Below, piece by piece: positions 6,403 through 12,730 of a DNA stretch of 24,880 nt; within the stretch, counting starts at the first letter, position 1, and each line of letters opens with the position of its first letter. The notes under the pieces are model-generated. The model was not told the DNA's origin. It searched no databases and saw only the letters and a list, made by a program, of their open reading frames with translations. Made by a program: the position numbers and the translations under genes. Origin of the DNA: a virus; the IMG/VR virus record IMGVR_UViG_3300046425_000042, positions 1-24,880 of that record. One strand, written 5' to 3'.

Positions 6403-6769
6403 AAGGTGTCTCCTTTAGTATGCGTATTTTGACAAAACCACCAAGGTAATCTTGATCCATTGTTGAGATAACAGTATTAAATCGTTTGTCGTTAATGCGT
6501 AGTGCATCAGACAGGCCATCAATACCTGACTTCATTCTAGCAACTAGGTTGTCTCTGTCATAACTTCTTCTGTCTGGTGGTATAAACGTCATTTCTAAAA
6601 CTAAAATTTCTGGTAAATCATTGTATTTAGGATATTTTTTTAGTTGTTCTTTGGTGACGCTGAGACAGGCTTGCCTGTATTGTTTCTTTGCCCTAGCTAA
6701 CTTAGCCCAATGCAACCTAGCGTTAGGACTAAGGTCACTTGGCGGCCAACCTAAAACAACTTCAATCAT
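6329..6769 (-). CDS. rusA: RusA-like Holliday junction resolvase
   Basis: A 146-residue enzyme expected to cut four-way junctions and resolve branched replication or recombination intermediates before packaging. Residues 9-18 (PPSDLSPNAR) match the N-terminal RusA motif. The acidic core is present as Y-D71-R-D73-N, D84-G-L and N-D94, matching the catalytic Asp triad layout of RusA. Start ATG 6769 has GGAG seven bases upstream and overlaps the preceding gene by 8 bases. The last ~25 residues (Ser/Lys/Arg-rich) overlap the SSB-like gene by 74 bases in another frame and lie beyond the usual RusA fold; they look like a dispensable tail. Confidence 0.9.
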   Translation of the reverse strand: MIEVVLGWPPSDLSPNARLHWAKLARAKKQYRQACLSVTKEQLKKYPKYNDLPEILVLEMTFIPPDRRSYDRDNLVARMKSGIDGLSDALRINDKRFNTVISTMDQDYLGGFVKIRILKETPYGTKSERSSSKDEGIYRQRRESKS

Positions 6770-6944
6770 ATGAAATCTCCCAAACTATAGGTGCTTTGCG
6801 ACCCATAAAATTTGTTGCCATTTTAAATTTTTCAAGATCAACTACCTTTTTGTCACCACCCTCACCAGAACCAATCCAACAACAACCTGCTGTAATTACT
6901 TCGTTAAGGTCATAGTATTCGTCCATGCTACAAATAATTTTCAT
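6762..6944 (-). CDS. 60-residue protein of unknown function
   Basis: The start is placed at ATG 6944, not 6959. The 6944 ATG overlaps the stop of the preceding 28-residue ORF (ATGA) and has GGAGC eight bases upstream. The product begins MKIICSMDEYYDLNEVITAGCCWIGSG and ends KAPIVWEISYD. It has three cysteines, no membrane segment and no domain I recognise. It sits between the helicase-loader and resolvase genes, so an accessory replication role is possible by context only. Confidence 0.6.
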   Translation of the reverse strand: MKIICSMDEYYDLNEVITAGCCWIGSGEGGDKKVVDLEKFKMATNFMGRKAPIVWEISYD

Positions 6945-7027
6945 TGTGCTTTGCTCCATAGTTTAATTAATAATTCTAGTTCTTTAATGCGAACCTTTGC
7001 TGCTGCTATCTTTTGTTGACTTGTCAT
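6941..7027 (-). CDS. 28-residue coiled helix peptide linking loader and downstream gene
   Basis: ATG 7027 overlaps the loader stop as ATGA, and its own TGA (6943-6941) overlaps the next ATG as ATGA. An AGGAG lies about six bases upstream. The product MTSQQKIAAAKVRIKELELL... is a single basic amphipathic helix (Ala/Lys/Leu heptads) of 28 residues. Precise stop-start overlap at both ends and a good ribosome site are strong evidence that it is translated. It could be a real micro-protein or serve only to carry ribosomes to the next gene. Confidence 0.6.
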   Translation of the reverse strand: MTSQQKIAAAKVRIKELELLIKLWSKAQ

Positions 7028-7800
7028 AAATTTCTCCTGTAAGATTCCCAATCAAAACCTATCACCTTACCTCCGTTCTCACGCAACCTATCGGTTACAC
7101 GTTCACCAAGATAATCTGATAGCTGTTCTTTTGGTATGTTCGATAATAAAATAGATGGCTTTCTATTTTCATAGCGTGTGTTTAGTACATCAAACAATAC
7201 TTGTTTCTCAAACTCTGACCCAAACTGTACCCCCACCTCATCCAGTACAAGTAAATCAGGTGATGCAAATACATTTACTACCTGACTTTCTGTTTCTTCT
7301 TTTGTATGCCAACTATCTTTTACCCTTCTAATTAGACGTTGCACGGTGACAAATAATGCTGACCGTTGTTGTTGCATGATGCTCAACGCAATGCCGATAG
7401 CAAGATGAGTTTTTCCAGTACCCACTTTGCCTACGAAGATTGCACTTCGTCCTTCTCTTAAAACTAAATCAAAATTTTCTGCATACTCTGTTGCAAATGC
7501 TAATGCCTTTTGTTGACCACTAGTCTTTGCCACATAACTTTCCAATGTCCGATCTTTAAATCGTTCTGGAATTGCTGCACCATTTATTTTTGCTTTCCAT
7601 TTACTTGCAATACGTTCTTCTTTTAACTTTCGGTCTGCTGCCAATTGTTCCTTTGCTTCCTTATCCCTTTGAATCATCATGCATTTAGGACACGCAGTCC
7701 AATGCTCACCAATAAAGTTTGTTGAAGTATATGCACCATGTTCTGGACAATTGCGTTCCTCTGTTGGCCTTTCTTGGTTTAAGACTTTTTGTAAACTCAT
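7024..7800 (-). CDS. DnaC-like helicase loader (AAA+ ATPase)
   Basis: A 258-residue protein of the DnaC/IstB family, expected to load the host replicative helicase at the phage origin. It has an N-terminal zinc site (C18-x2-H21 and C37-x2-C40) and a charged helical linker. Walker A is at 124-131 (GKVGTGKT) and Walker B at 183-190 (LLVLDEVG). A sensor-1 segment (SILLSN, ~216-221) and an arginine-bearing box (LGERVTDRLRE, ~231-241) follow. Its length is normal for the family. It overlaps the upstream DUF1376 gene by four bases (ATGA), the usual initiator-loader pairing as in lambda O-P. No polymerase or helicase is encoded here, implying use of host enzymes. Confidence 0.88.
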   Translation of the reverse strand: MSLQKVLNQERPTEERNCPEHGAYTSTNFIGEHWTACPKCMMIQRDKEAKEQLAADRKLKEERIASKWKAKINGAAIPERFKDRTLESYVAKTSGQQKALAFATEYAENFDLVLREGRSAIFVGKVGTGKTHLAIGIALSIMQQQRSALFVTVQRLIRRVKDSWHTKEETESQVVNVFASPDLLVLDEVGVQFGSEFEKQVLFDVLNTRYENRKPSILLSNIPKEQLSDYLGERVTDRLRENGGKVIGFDWESYRRNL

Positions 7801-8453
7801 ATCTCTTGCTCCCCCTCACCATAGCTAGTAGTAGCAAAAGATTTTTGTTTATCTACCACCCAATCGCTTTTAAAACTTTGCCATCCTCTTGCTTGGCACA
7901 TAACCAATGCATCCTCCAAACTTATAGAAGTTTTCTTTACTTCATTCTTTATACCTTTTAAAGCAGTTTCTGTTAATGGTGCTTTCTTGTTTTTTCTATG
8001 AACTAAGAAATCATCCCATGTTTTTTTACTTACATTACGAGGACGCTTTAGCGTCTTATTATTATATGTTTCTTGTTTATTGTTTATTGTTTCTTGTTTC
8101 TTGTTTGGTTGAACCACTGTTGAACTAGCGTTAGACCTAGCAAGAGCAGATGCTTTACCTGCTCTAATTGCTGACTGTATCTTGCTTTGATACTTTTCTA
8201 TCTCTTCATCAGCCCTTGGATTAATCCATCCTTTGCCAACTTCTAATTTAAAAAACTCTTCCAAAACAATTCTTACTTCTGGCACATTATCCTTCATGTT
8301 AATCTTCCGTGCAACAAGGCTTACATCCTCGTTTAACGTCCGTTCATGTAGATAGTAGAGGTCTAGCAATCTTCGGTATGCTAGATCCTCCATATCAGAT
8401 AAGTGTTTAGTGTGGCTTATGTAATCGCCAATGTTAAAGGAATAAAAATGCAT
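7797..8453 (-). CDS. DUF1376-type replication initiator-like protein
   Basis: A 218-residue protein. Residues 1-90 carry the DUF1376 pattern (FYSFNIGDYISHTKHLSDMEDLAYRRLLDLYY...), a winged-helix-like domain found in phage replication proteins next to helicase loaders. A linker at 116-133 consists of seven-residue repeats (NKKQETI, NNKQETY). The C-terminal part (SKKTWDDFLVHRKNKKAPLT...GWQSFKSDW) resembles the DnaD/DnaT-like helicase-interaction end of such proteins. It overlaps RecT upstream by one base and the loader downstream by four. Origin binding is inferred from family and context. The linker's DNA forms a heptamer array described separately. Confidence 0.82.
   Translation of the reverse strand: MHFYSFNIGDYISHTKHLSDMEDLAYRRLLDLYYLHERTLNEDVSLVARKINMKDNVPEVRIVLEEFFKLEVGKGWINPRADEEIEKYQSKIQSAIRAGKASALARSNASSTVVQPNKKQETINNKQETYNNKTLKRPRNVSKKTWDDFLVHRKNKKAPLTETALKGIKNEVKKTSISLEDALVMCQARGWQSFKSDWVVDKQKSFATTSYGEGEQEI
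8042..8109. repeat. Tandem heptamer array plus inverted repeat: candidate replication origin
   Basis: Read on the plus strand, six contiguous 7-mers run from 8068 to 8109: GTTTCTT, GTTTATT, GTTTATT, GTTTCTT, GTTTCTT, GTTTGGT. They are preceded by AT-only sequence and by a perfect GACGC-TTTA-GCGTC inverted repeat at 8042-8055. The array lies in the linker of the initiator-like gene, as lambda's ori lies inside O. It also encodes a 7-residue repeat, so protein-level repetition is the alternative explanation. Confidence 0.45.
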
Positions 8454-9232
8454 TATTCCTCTTTGCGGTAGTTGTTTATTACGTTATCCGCTGCCTGATC
8501 TACCTCTTCTTGTTCCATACCCATTGCTTCTTTTAATCTAGACAATGGTTGAGTTTGTTTTTCTGGTGTCACGTTTACTGGTTCTTTGTAATTAGTTTCA
8601 TCATCCATCTTTAAAACAGTACTCAATGCATCGCTTTTTGGTAATAGTTTTGCCATGCGTTTTAGGATTGTCTTCTTAGCCATTTGGTCATACCATGCGT
8701 TCCAAACATTTTGACTCTTTGCTACCCTGCGGCAATCCTCGATGGATTTCATATCCATAATTTCTATGTACTCACCGTCATTTACAGTTTTGACATAACA
8801 CCATACTGCAAGACGTTCACCTCTGTCTCCAGATAATAACGGCATATGTTTTACATGAGCATTGCTACCTTTTTCATATTCAAAGCAATCATTTGTGTAT
8901 GCAACATCAACAGAAATAGTTTTAATTAATCCGCTGTTATGCATTAGCTTTATAATTCCATCGACCATAGGCAAATAATTAACTTGACTTTTATATGGGA
9001 CTGCTGCTGCTTCTCTACCATCTAATAACAAACCATCTTGTGCTGCTTTCATAAAGGTTTGCATTAAACTGTTTCTATCTAAATCAAGTAACTTTGGATT
9101 TTTATTCAAAGCTAATTTTGCCACACTAATAAATTTGTTTACATCAATGTGCGGTGGCAATGCTTCATTGAATTTGTCTGCCATTCTCTCAAGTGTAGAT
9201 TGAACAGATACGAGTGGTGATACTGAGGTCAT
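8453..9232 (-). CDS. recT: RecT-family single-strand annealing protein
   Basis: A 259-residue recombinase that anneals complementary ssDNA, normally working with a 5'-3' exonuclease. Recognisable RecT features include the N-terminal LPPHIDVNKFISVAKLALNKNPKL block and LMQTFMKAAQDGLLLDGREAA. Also present are VNYLPMVDGIIKLMHNSGLI and, near residue 190, NAWYDQMAKKTILKRMAKLLP. The C-terminus is acidic and probably disordered. Length is typical. The start has GGAG about seven bases upstream. It follows the YqaJ gene by two bases, the usual pairing, and is followed by the initiator-like gene with a one-base overlap. Confidence 0.93.
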   Translation of the reverse strand: MTSVSPLVSVQSTLERMADKFNEALPPHIDVNKFISVAKLALNKNPKLLDLDRNSLMQTFMKAAQDGLLLDGREAAAVPYKSQVNYLPMVDGIIKLMHNSGLIKTISVDVAYTNDCFEYEKGSNAHVKHMPLLSGDRGERLAVWCYVKTVNDGEYIEIMDMKSIEDCRRVAKSQNVWNAWYDQMAKKTILKRMAKLLPKSDALSTVLKMDDETNYKEPVNVTPEKQTQPLSRLKEAMGMEQEEVDQAADNVINNYRKEE

Positions 9233-9234
9233 TG

Positions 9235-10182
9235 TTAAACTCCTTTTGGTTGGTTGAATTTGAATTGGCGAAATGATCTGCGTGAGTTGATGTATGTACC
9301 CACCATTTCTTGAGTAATGTATTTACCCTGACTACCCTTGGTCATACCGCAATTGATAGTTCCATACTTAGAAATTATCTTGGATGCATTCTGACTTTTT
9401 TCTAAAATTTGTGCTTTTATTGATTCTTTTTGTTTTCCTAATGAAACGTATTCTCTATTAACTGAATTGTAATCATCAATTAATGTGTCTACGTCTTCAT
9501 CTGCTGCAAGAGTTATCCCTGCTTCAGCTTGATTGTATAAATTTTTAATCAAGTAATTTGAATCTCGTTCATAGTCAATGTCAGGTGGTGTGCCTGTTTT
9601 AACTCTTTCCCAAAACTCTTTTACCTTTGCTTCTAATTGTTCTCCTACTTCATGGAATCTTTCTCTTTTACATATTTTCATTTCATTGCCACCGACTAAA
9701 GCAACAATGTATCCAGACTCTATGTTTGCAAGATGAAGCTGATGTTGAAGCTGCATTTCTATAAATGGTGGAGCAAGTATATTACCTTCAGAATCTTCAT
9801 CCCACTTGTCGTGCCAAACATAGCGATCAACATTCTTAATTTCTAGCAAAGCTTCTTGTTCACCTAAAATTTTGTAATCGAAAGAAGATCCCATGCGGGT
9901 CTCAATATTGCTTAGATAGACATCATAAGGTTTAACTTCTACACCTTTTTCTTCTGCAAAACCTTCAGCAATACTTTTTTCAAGCCTACGACCCCAAGCC
10001 ATTCTGGGGCTATCTATATTTTGGATGAGTTTTTCTTTTTTTTCGTAATAAAGATCTAAAACTGTTTTGTATGGGTTGAGATTAAACAAGCATGAAACTT
10101 CAGTAGAGGTAACATCAAGTAATCTGTTTTCTAACCAATCTTGTTTGTTGGTTTCGGTAATTTGAAATTCTTTTACGGTCAT
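9235..10182 (-). CDS. YqaJ-family (lambda Exo-like) recombination exonuclease
   Basis: A 315-residue nuclease of the PD-(D/E)xK fold, expected to resect dsDNA ends for RecT. Visible motifs are the N-terminal WLENRLLDVTSTEVSCLFNLNPY, the WGRRLE box with E68, D102 in GSSFDY, the E114-I-K116 pair in LLEIKNV, and the QLQHQLH helix (~144-150). The ~110 C-terminal residues are helical and charged (SLGKQKESIKAQILEKSQNA). Length matches the family. It lies between an HTH protein and RecT in one transcript, with a one-base overlap to the gene before it. Confidence 0.93.
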   Translation of the reverse strand: MTVKEFQITETNKQDWLENRLLDVTSTEVSCLFNLNPYKTVLDLYYEKKEKLIQNIDSPRMAWGRRLEKSIAEGFAEEKGVEVKPYDVYLSNIETRMGSSFDYKILGEQEALLEIKNVDRYVWHDKWDEDSEGNILAPPFIEMQLQHQLHLANIESGYIVALVGGNEMKICKRERFHEVGEQLEAKVKEFWERVKTGTPPDIDYERDSNYLIKNLYNQAEAGITLAADEDVDTLIDDYNSVNREYVSLGKQKESIKAQILEKSQNASKIISKYGTINCGMTKGSQGKYITQEMVGTYINSRRSFRQFKFNQPKGV

Positions 10183-10415
10183 TAAAATAGTTCTCCTTGT
10201 TTTTGGATTTTAGGTAAAGAATAAACAGCAATCTTTTTGCCGTTCTTCATTTTTTTCATTTCCATTTGGATGTCATGCCCTGCTTCCTTAAGATCATTAA
10301 TTCTGGCAGCAAGTCTGAAACAAGCAAATAGTTCTAACGCTTCGATAGCAGTTAGTGAGCCGTAGTTCTCTAGGTGGTAGAGAACTTTGGCACTTTGTGA
10401 TGTTGTCTTTGGCAT
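10182..10415 (-). CDS. Small helix-turn-helix protein
   Basis: A 77-residue protein with a winged-helix or HTH pattern: SAKVLYHLENYGSLTAIEALELFACFRLAARINDLKEAGHDIQ, then a beta wing (KKIAVYSLP). This resembles the HTH_39-type domain that often precedes phage recombination genes. It could bind DNA to regulate the operon or assist replication. It has a good ribosome site (AAAGGAG) and overlaps the stop of the preceding gene by one base (TAATG). Confidence 0.78.
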   Translation of the reverse strand: MPKTTSQSAKVLYHLENYGSLTAIEALELFACFRLAARINDLKEAGHDIQMEMKKMKNGKKIAVYSLPKIQKQGELF

Positions 10416-10678
10416 TATTTAAACTCCTTTTGGAATTTAATAAACTCGTCATCTGGAACAACATTAGACTCCCATGATGCAACTGTTTCGTAATGACCAA
10501 AGTACTTCCAAGTAGGACTATCAGTAGACTTTTCTATTTCATGTGAGCCAGAAAATTTTCTTTGTTTGATGTTATCTCTACTGAAAACTTTACGGTCTAT
10601 CTCAGATCTGACTTCATTAAGAATGTCGTAAAGAGAATACTCGTCATTGGTGTAGACGGTGATTGTATGTTTCCTCAT
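10415..10678 (-). CDS. 87-residue soluble protein of unknown function
   Basis: Begins MRKHTITVYTNDEYSLYDILNEVRSEIDRK and ends DDEFIKFQKEFK. It is mixed alpha/beta, highly charged, with two short aromatic-rich segments (TWKYFGHYETVASWE). No membrane segment or catalytic motif is visible. It starts one base after the stop of a 25-residue membrane peptide and lacks its own Shine-Dalgarno, so it is probably translated by coupling. Early phage genes of this size often modulate host functions, but nothing here shows what it does. Confidence 0.65.
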   Translation of the reverse strand: MRKHTITVYTNDEYSLYDILNEVRSEIDRKVFSRDNIKQRKFSGSHEIEKSTDSPTWKYFGHYETVASWESNVVPDDEFIKFQKEFK

Positions 10679-10679
10679 T

Positions 10680-10757
10680 TCAATAATGGTTGATAGTGTT
10701 TTTAAGAAAGATATAAATGAGTGTGACTAAACACACCCAGACTATAAATGTGGTCAT
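10680..10757 (-). CDS. 25-residue membrane peptide
   Basis: ATG 10757 overlaps the preceding TGA (ATGA). The product MTTFIVWVCLVTLIYIFLK... is almost entirely one membrane helix with a short polar end (NTINHY). Its stop is one base from the next ATG. The stop-start linkage at both ends, in an operon where this is the rule, supports translation, though the ribosome site is only moderate (GAGG about ten bases away). Possible small membrane effector; function unknown. Confidence 0.5.
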   Translation of the reverse strand: MTTFIVWVCLVTLIYIFLKNTINHY

Positions 10758-10963
10758 TGGTAAGTTACCTCTCCTTTTTCATCTAATTCCAAAGCGTAAG
10801 TAACTTCTGGATTATGTTTAATAGTATCTACCTTTTTGCCGTAGGTAACTTTGTCGGTTGTTAAGCTTTTGCGTATCATGTCTAATGCTGTTTCCTTGTT
10901 TGGAGCATCAACGTGGTAATAGTCAGCTTGACTTACAACAACTCTTACTTCGTATGAGGTCAT
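10754..10963 (-). CDS. 69-residue protein of unknown function
   Basis: MTSYEVRVVVSQADYYHVDAPNKETALDMIRKSL... has a beta-beta-alpha opening (YEVRVVVSQADYYHVDAP, then NKETALDMIRKSL) and further strands (VTYALELDEKGEVTYQ). This pattern occurs in small phage proteins that mediate protein-protein contacts. No catalytic residues stand out. It overlaps the preceding 44-residue ORF and the following 25-residue ORF by four bases each (ATGA), so it lies in a coupled chain. Confidence 0.65.
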   Translation of the reverse strand: MTSYEVRVVVSQADYYHVDAPNKETALDMIRKSLTTDKVTYGKKVDTIKHNPEVTYALELDEKGEVTYQ

Positions 10964-11094
10964 TTGTCTAATTGGTTAAGGTGGTCTAACTCGCATTCGA
11001 GTCTTAGTTCTTCATCCCACATTTCTGGAGTGTGAGCAGAATAAGGAAGGCTGGACAAATAGTCCAACCTTTTTAATTTCTGGGTAATAGTCAT
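10960..11094 (-). CDS. 44-residue acidic helical protein
   Basis: ATG 11094 overlaps the TGA of the upstream gene, and its own TGA overlaps the next ATG at 10963; both junctions are ATGA. The product starts MTITQKLKRLDYLSSLPYSAH and continues with an acidic helix (EMWDEELRLECELDHLNQLDK). It fills what would otherwise be a 127-base gap exactly, which is the main argument that it is real. Function unknown. Confidence 0.6.
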   Translation of the reverse strand: MTITQKLKRLDYLSSLPYSAHTPEMWDEELRLECELDHLNQLDK

Positions 11095-11627
11095 TTGACT
11101 ACACCTGCTGCTCTTAAATCACGATTGTGTTTGTTCATGAACTTTTGCCACATATCTCTATGACACCAAACACCTATAACCTTTTTTAGTTTTTTGGTCT
11201 TACCTCTGGAATCCCAACTGTCATAAATAGCACCATCCTTAACGCAGACAACGTGATTGTCTTGGTCAGCAATGCAAACCTCAGGCAAGTTGTCTTTATG
11301 AAAAACAGTTTTGTATGAAACGTAAATCCAATCGTATAGTTTGCGATCAGATTTTGCCATGTCGTTAAGAGTTGTGGTCATCTCTTGGCGAGTTATGCCA
11401 CCGTATGAAGTCTGATATCTTTTGTAGCCCCAAACAGGCTCATCACCATCATGTCTTTGAGCTATTGCGTCATCAGCATAATGCTTGACAAACCTGTATT
11501 CAGTATCAGTCGCTAAAGATAAAGCTCTGACTCCGCAATCACCGTGGTCTTCCTTTTTAGGATGTGGGTTGCGTGTAAAAAAGTGCAGTCCTGTTGGATG
11601 TGAACTTTTTGGAAATGAAATTGTCAT
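11091..11627 (-). CDS. Papain-fold cysteine-peptidase-like protein, first gene of early operon
   Basis: A 178-residue protein with a plausible Cys-His-Asp triad: C31 in GDCGVRALSLAT, H125 in DNHVVCVKDG, and D136 or D139 in IYDSWDSRG. The order Cys helix, then a His strand, then Asp/Asn is that of papain-like folds (C39/OTU-like peptidases, transglutaminase-like enzymes). From memory, DCGVRALS-type proteins are recurrent unannotated phage early genes. The substrate could be a host protein or a modified peptide; catalytic activity is not proven. It is the first gene after a predicted promoter and operator, with no Shine-Dalgarno and a leader of roughly 50 bases, so it would be made immediately after infection or induction. 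Confidence 0.65.
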   Translation of the reverse strand: MTISFPKSSHPTGLHFFTRNPHPKKEDHGDCGVRALSLATDTEYRFVKHYADDAIAQRHDGDEPVWGYKRYQTSYGGITRQEMTTTLNDMAKSDRKLYDWIYVSYKTVFHKDNLPEVCIADQDNHVVCVKDGAIYDSWDSRGKTKKLKKVIGVWCHRDMWQKFMNKHNRDLRAAGVVK

Positions 11628-11686
11628 TCGTTTTGTAATTAAAAAATTGTAAGTGACGAAAATGAGACAGTTACCTGCTCACAACC

Positions 11687-11715
11687 AGTGTATCACATAA
11701 TGCAACACTTGGCAA
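11687..11715 (-). promoter_or_regulatory. Early-operon promoter with operator A
   Basis: On the minus strand, TTGCCA (11715-11710), a 17-base spacer and TACACT (11692-11687) form a sigma70-type promoter pointing at the gene starting at 11627. A 19-bp near-palindrome, plus-strand TGTATC-N7-GCAACA at 11689-11707, fills the spacer and overlaps the -10. A bound repressor would block RNA polymerase. Similar 19-mers lie at 12113-12131 and 13324-13342. Confidence 0.62.
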
Positions 11716-11722
11716 ATATTAG

Positions 11723-11890
11723 TTAATCGTAGGCATCTCGTTTTTTTAAAATATATACTTCTGAATCACATTTACTACAAGTTAAATTGGTCATTACTGA
11801 ATACTTATCATAAAAAAGTTTATGCATTGATGCATCAGTATCCATATCAGTACCTGTAATCAATTCAGCACCGCACCAATAGCAATTCAT
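11723..11890 (-). CDS. 55-residue zinc-ribbon protein
   Basis: MNCYWCGAELITGTDMDTD... contains two CxxC knuckles (C3/C6 and C38/C41) typical of small zinc ribbons; the second half reads VMTNLTCSKCDSEVYIL. From memory, short proteins beginning MNCWWC with a second CxxC are common in phages. It starts in a TAATG overlap with the repressor-like gene, after a GGAAAAG stretch, so the two are probably one transcript. Possible nucleic-acid or protein-binding partner of the repressor; role unknown. Confidence 0.7.
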   Translation of the reverse strand: MNCYWCGAELITGTDMDTDASMHKLFYDKYSVMTNLTCSKCDSEVYILKKRDAYD

Positions 11891-12105
11891 TATTCTTTTC
11901 CAAAAATAAGCTCATGGGCTGAAATTTGATATCCTAAATCCCATGCTTTTTCTAATACTTTTTTCTGAATGGAGGTAGGGATTGTTCCCTGCTTTTTCCA
12001 CTTGCTAACAGAACCTGCATCCCTTCCAACCTGACGTGCCAATTCACGGACACCGCCAAATTCAGAAATTACTAGTTCGTAGGGGGTTTTAATAGTTGAT
12101 TCCAT
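11890..12105 (-). CDS. Cro/YdaS-like HTH repressor
   Basis: A 71-residue DNA-binding protein. An HTH is clear at residues about 17-45: VRELARQVGRDAGSVSKWKKQGTIPTSIQKKVLEKA, the pattern of Cro and of YdaS-type antitoxin/repressors. I place the start at ATG 12105 (MESTIKTPYELV). The ATG at 12132 lies inside the promoter and operator and adds an unlikely MLHLWQYID. The predicted -10 is 7 bases upstream of 12105, so the mRNA may be leaderless, as for lambda cI from PRM. Three 19-bp operators nearby, one over its own promoter, suggest autoregulation and control of the early operon. No dimerisation or peptidase domain is present, so it is Cro-sized, not CI-sized. Confidence 0.8.
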   Translation of the reverse strand: MESTIKTPYELVISEFGGVRELARQVGRDAGSVSKWKKQGTIPTSIQKKVLEKAWDLGYQISAHELIFGKE

Positions 12106-12111
12106 ATCTAT

Positions 12112-12140
12112 ATATTGCCATAAATGCAACATTTAATCAA
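12112..12140 (-). promoter_or_regulatory. Repressor promoter with operator B
   Basis: Minus-strand TTGATT (12140-12135), 17 bases, then CAATAT (12117-12112; AATATA one base on is an alternative). The 19-bp near-palindrome TATTGC-N7-GCAACA (plus strand, 12113-12131) fills the spacer and -10. Transcription would start almost at the ATG on 12105, giving a leaderless message. The promoter begins about 10 bases beyond the terminator of the upstream block. Confidence 0.55.
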
Positions 12141-12150
12141 GTAATTGGGC

Positions 12151-12176
12151 AAAAAAAAGAGGGTGGTTAACCCTCT
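12151..12176 (-). terminator. Rho-independent terminator of the 13264-12167 block
   Basis: On the minus strand a 7-bp perfect stem (AGAGGGT / ACCCTCT, loop 5) is followed immediately by a run of T (12158-12151 on the plus strand reads as A8). It overlaps the end of the gene stopping at 12167, whose TAA lies in the loop. It insulates the repressor promoter from upstream transcription. Confidence 0.88.
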
Positions 12177-12367
12177 AGGCAAGCTTGGCACATATCAACT
12201 GGAATTCTCATTTGATGAACGACAGTATACATACTTTCGGCAGTTTCAGATTGGCCGTTTATTTTAGAACCTAAAGCAATGCTTTTTTGGCCGTATAAAT
12301 CCCCTTTTGATATAGAGGATTTACATGAGTAGCAATTTCTTGCTTTTCTTGTTTTTTTCAATTTCAT
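12167..12367 (-). CDS. 66-residue Cys-pair (zinc-binding) protein
   Basis: Basic N-terminus (MKLKKTRKARNC), then CxxC pairs at C12/C15 and C60/C63 separated by about 44 residues, a zinc-ribbon or treble-clef-like arrangement. An AGGA lies upstream of the ATG. Its last codons are embedded in the terminator stem. It may bind nucleic acid given the basic N-terminus and zinc site. It is the last gene of the short leftward block under the 13.3 kb promoter. Confidence 0.65.
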   Translation of the reverse strand: MKLKKTRKARNCYSCKSSISKGDLYGQKSIALGSKINGQSETAESMYTVVHQMRIPVDMCQACLEG

Positions 12368-12378
12368 AATTTATTTTC

Positions 12379-12678
12379 CTAAGTAAGACTAATGCCTGTT
12401 TCTTTACTTCTTTGTTCATACTTGTCGTAATCATTGTTGTAAAGATTGTCCAATTCATCCAATGTAGATAAATAAGTTTCTACTCTTGATTTGTCTACAT
12501 CATCTTGTCCAAAGACTAATAAAGCTTCACCAATTGCTAGTAAATCTTTATGACCAAAACCTTTAGTTGTAATAATTTGCTTGAACAAGTCATAAGGACT
12601 ATTGTCTAGCCAATTTTCAGAAGCCCATTGTAGGTCTTGGATTTTGTCAAATGCTTTAACTGTTTTTGTACTGGTCAT
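12379..12678 (-). CDS. 99-residue acidic protein of unknown function
   Basis: MTSTKTVKAFDKIQDLQWASENWLDNSPYDLFKQ... is helical and acidic, with a Tyr/Asp/Asn-rich C-terminal part (DELDNLYNNDYDKYEQRSKE). No motif, signal or membrane segment. It is followed 11 bases later by the Cys-pair gene and preceded by a 52-base gap to the 177-residue gene, in the same transcript. Acidic early proteins of this size are sometimes DNA mimics or inhibitors, but that is speculation. Confidence 0.6.
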   Translation of the reverse strand: MTSTKTVKAFDKIQDLQWASENWLDNSPYDLFKQIITTKGFGHKDLLAIGEALLVFGQDDVDKSRVETYLSTLDELDNLYNNDYDKYEQRSKETGISLT

Positions 12679-12730
12679 TGTTAAATAAGGATTAGGAATA
12701 AAAGTAAATAAGGAAAAAGTGCAAAGGTCA

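Noticed and set aside
7719-7961. Plus-strand ORF across loader and initiator genes
   Set aside because: Antisense to two coupled, motif-bearing genes; no promoter or ribosome site and a composition typical of a reverse-strand shadow.
12106-12132. Upstream ATG for the repressor at 12132
   Set aside because: It lies inside the predicted promoter and operator, so it would not be on the transcript, and the added residues do not resemble repressor N-termini.
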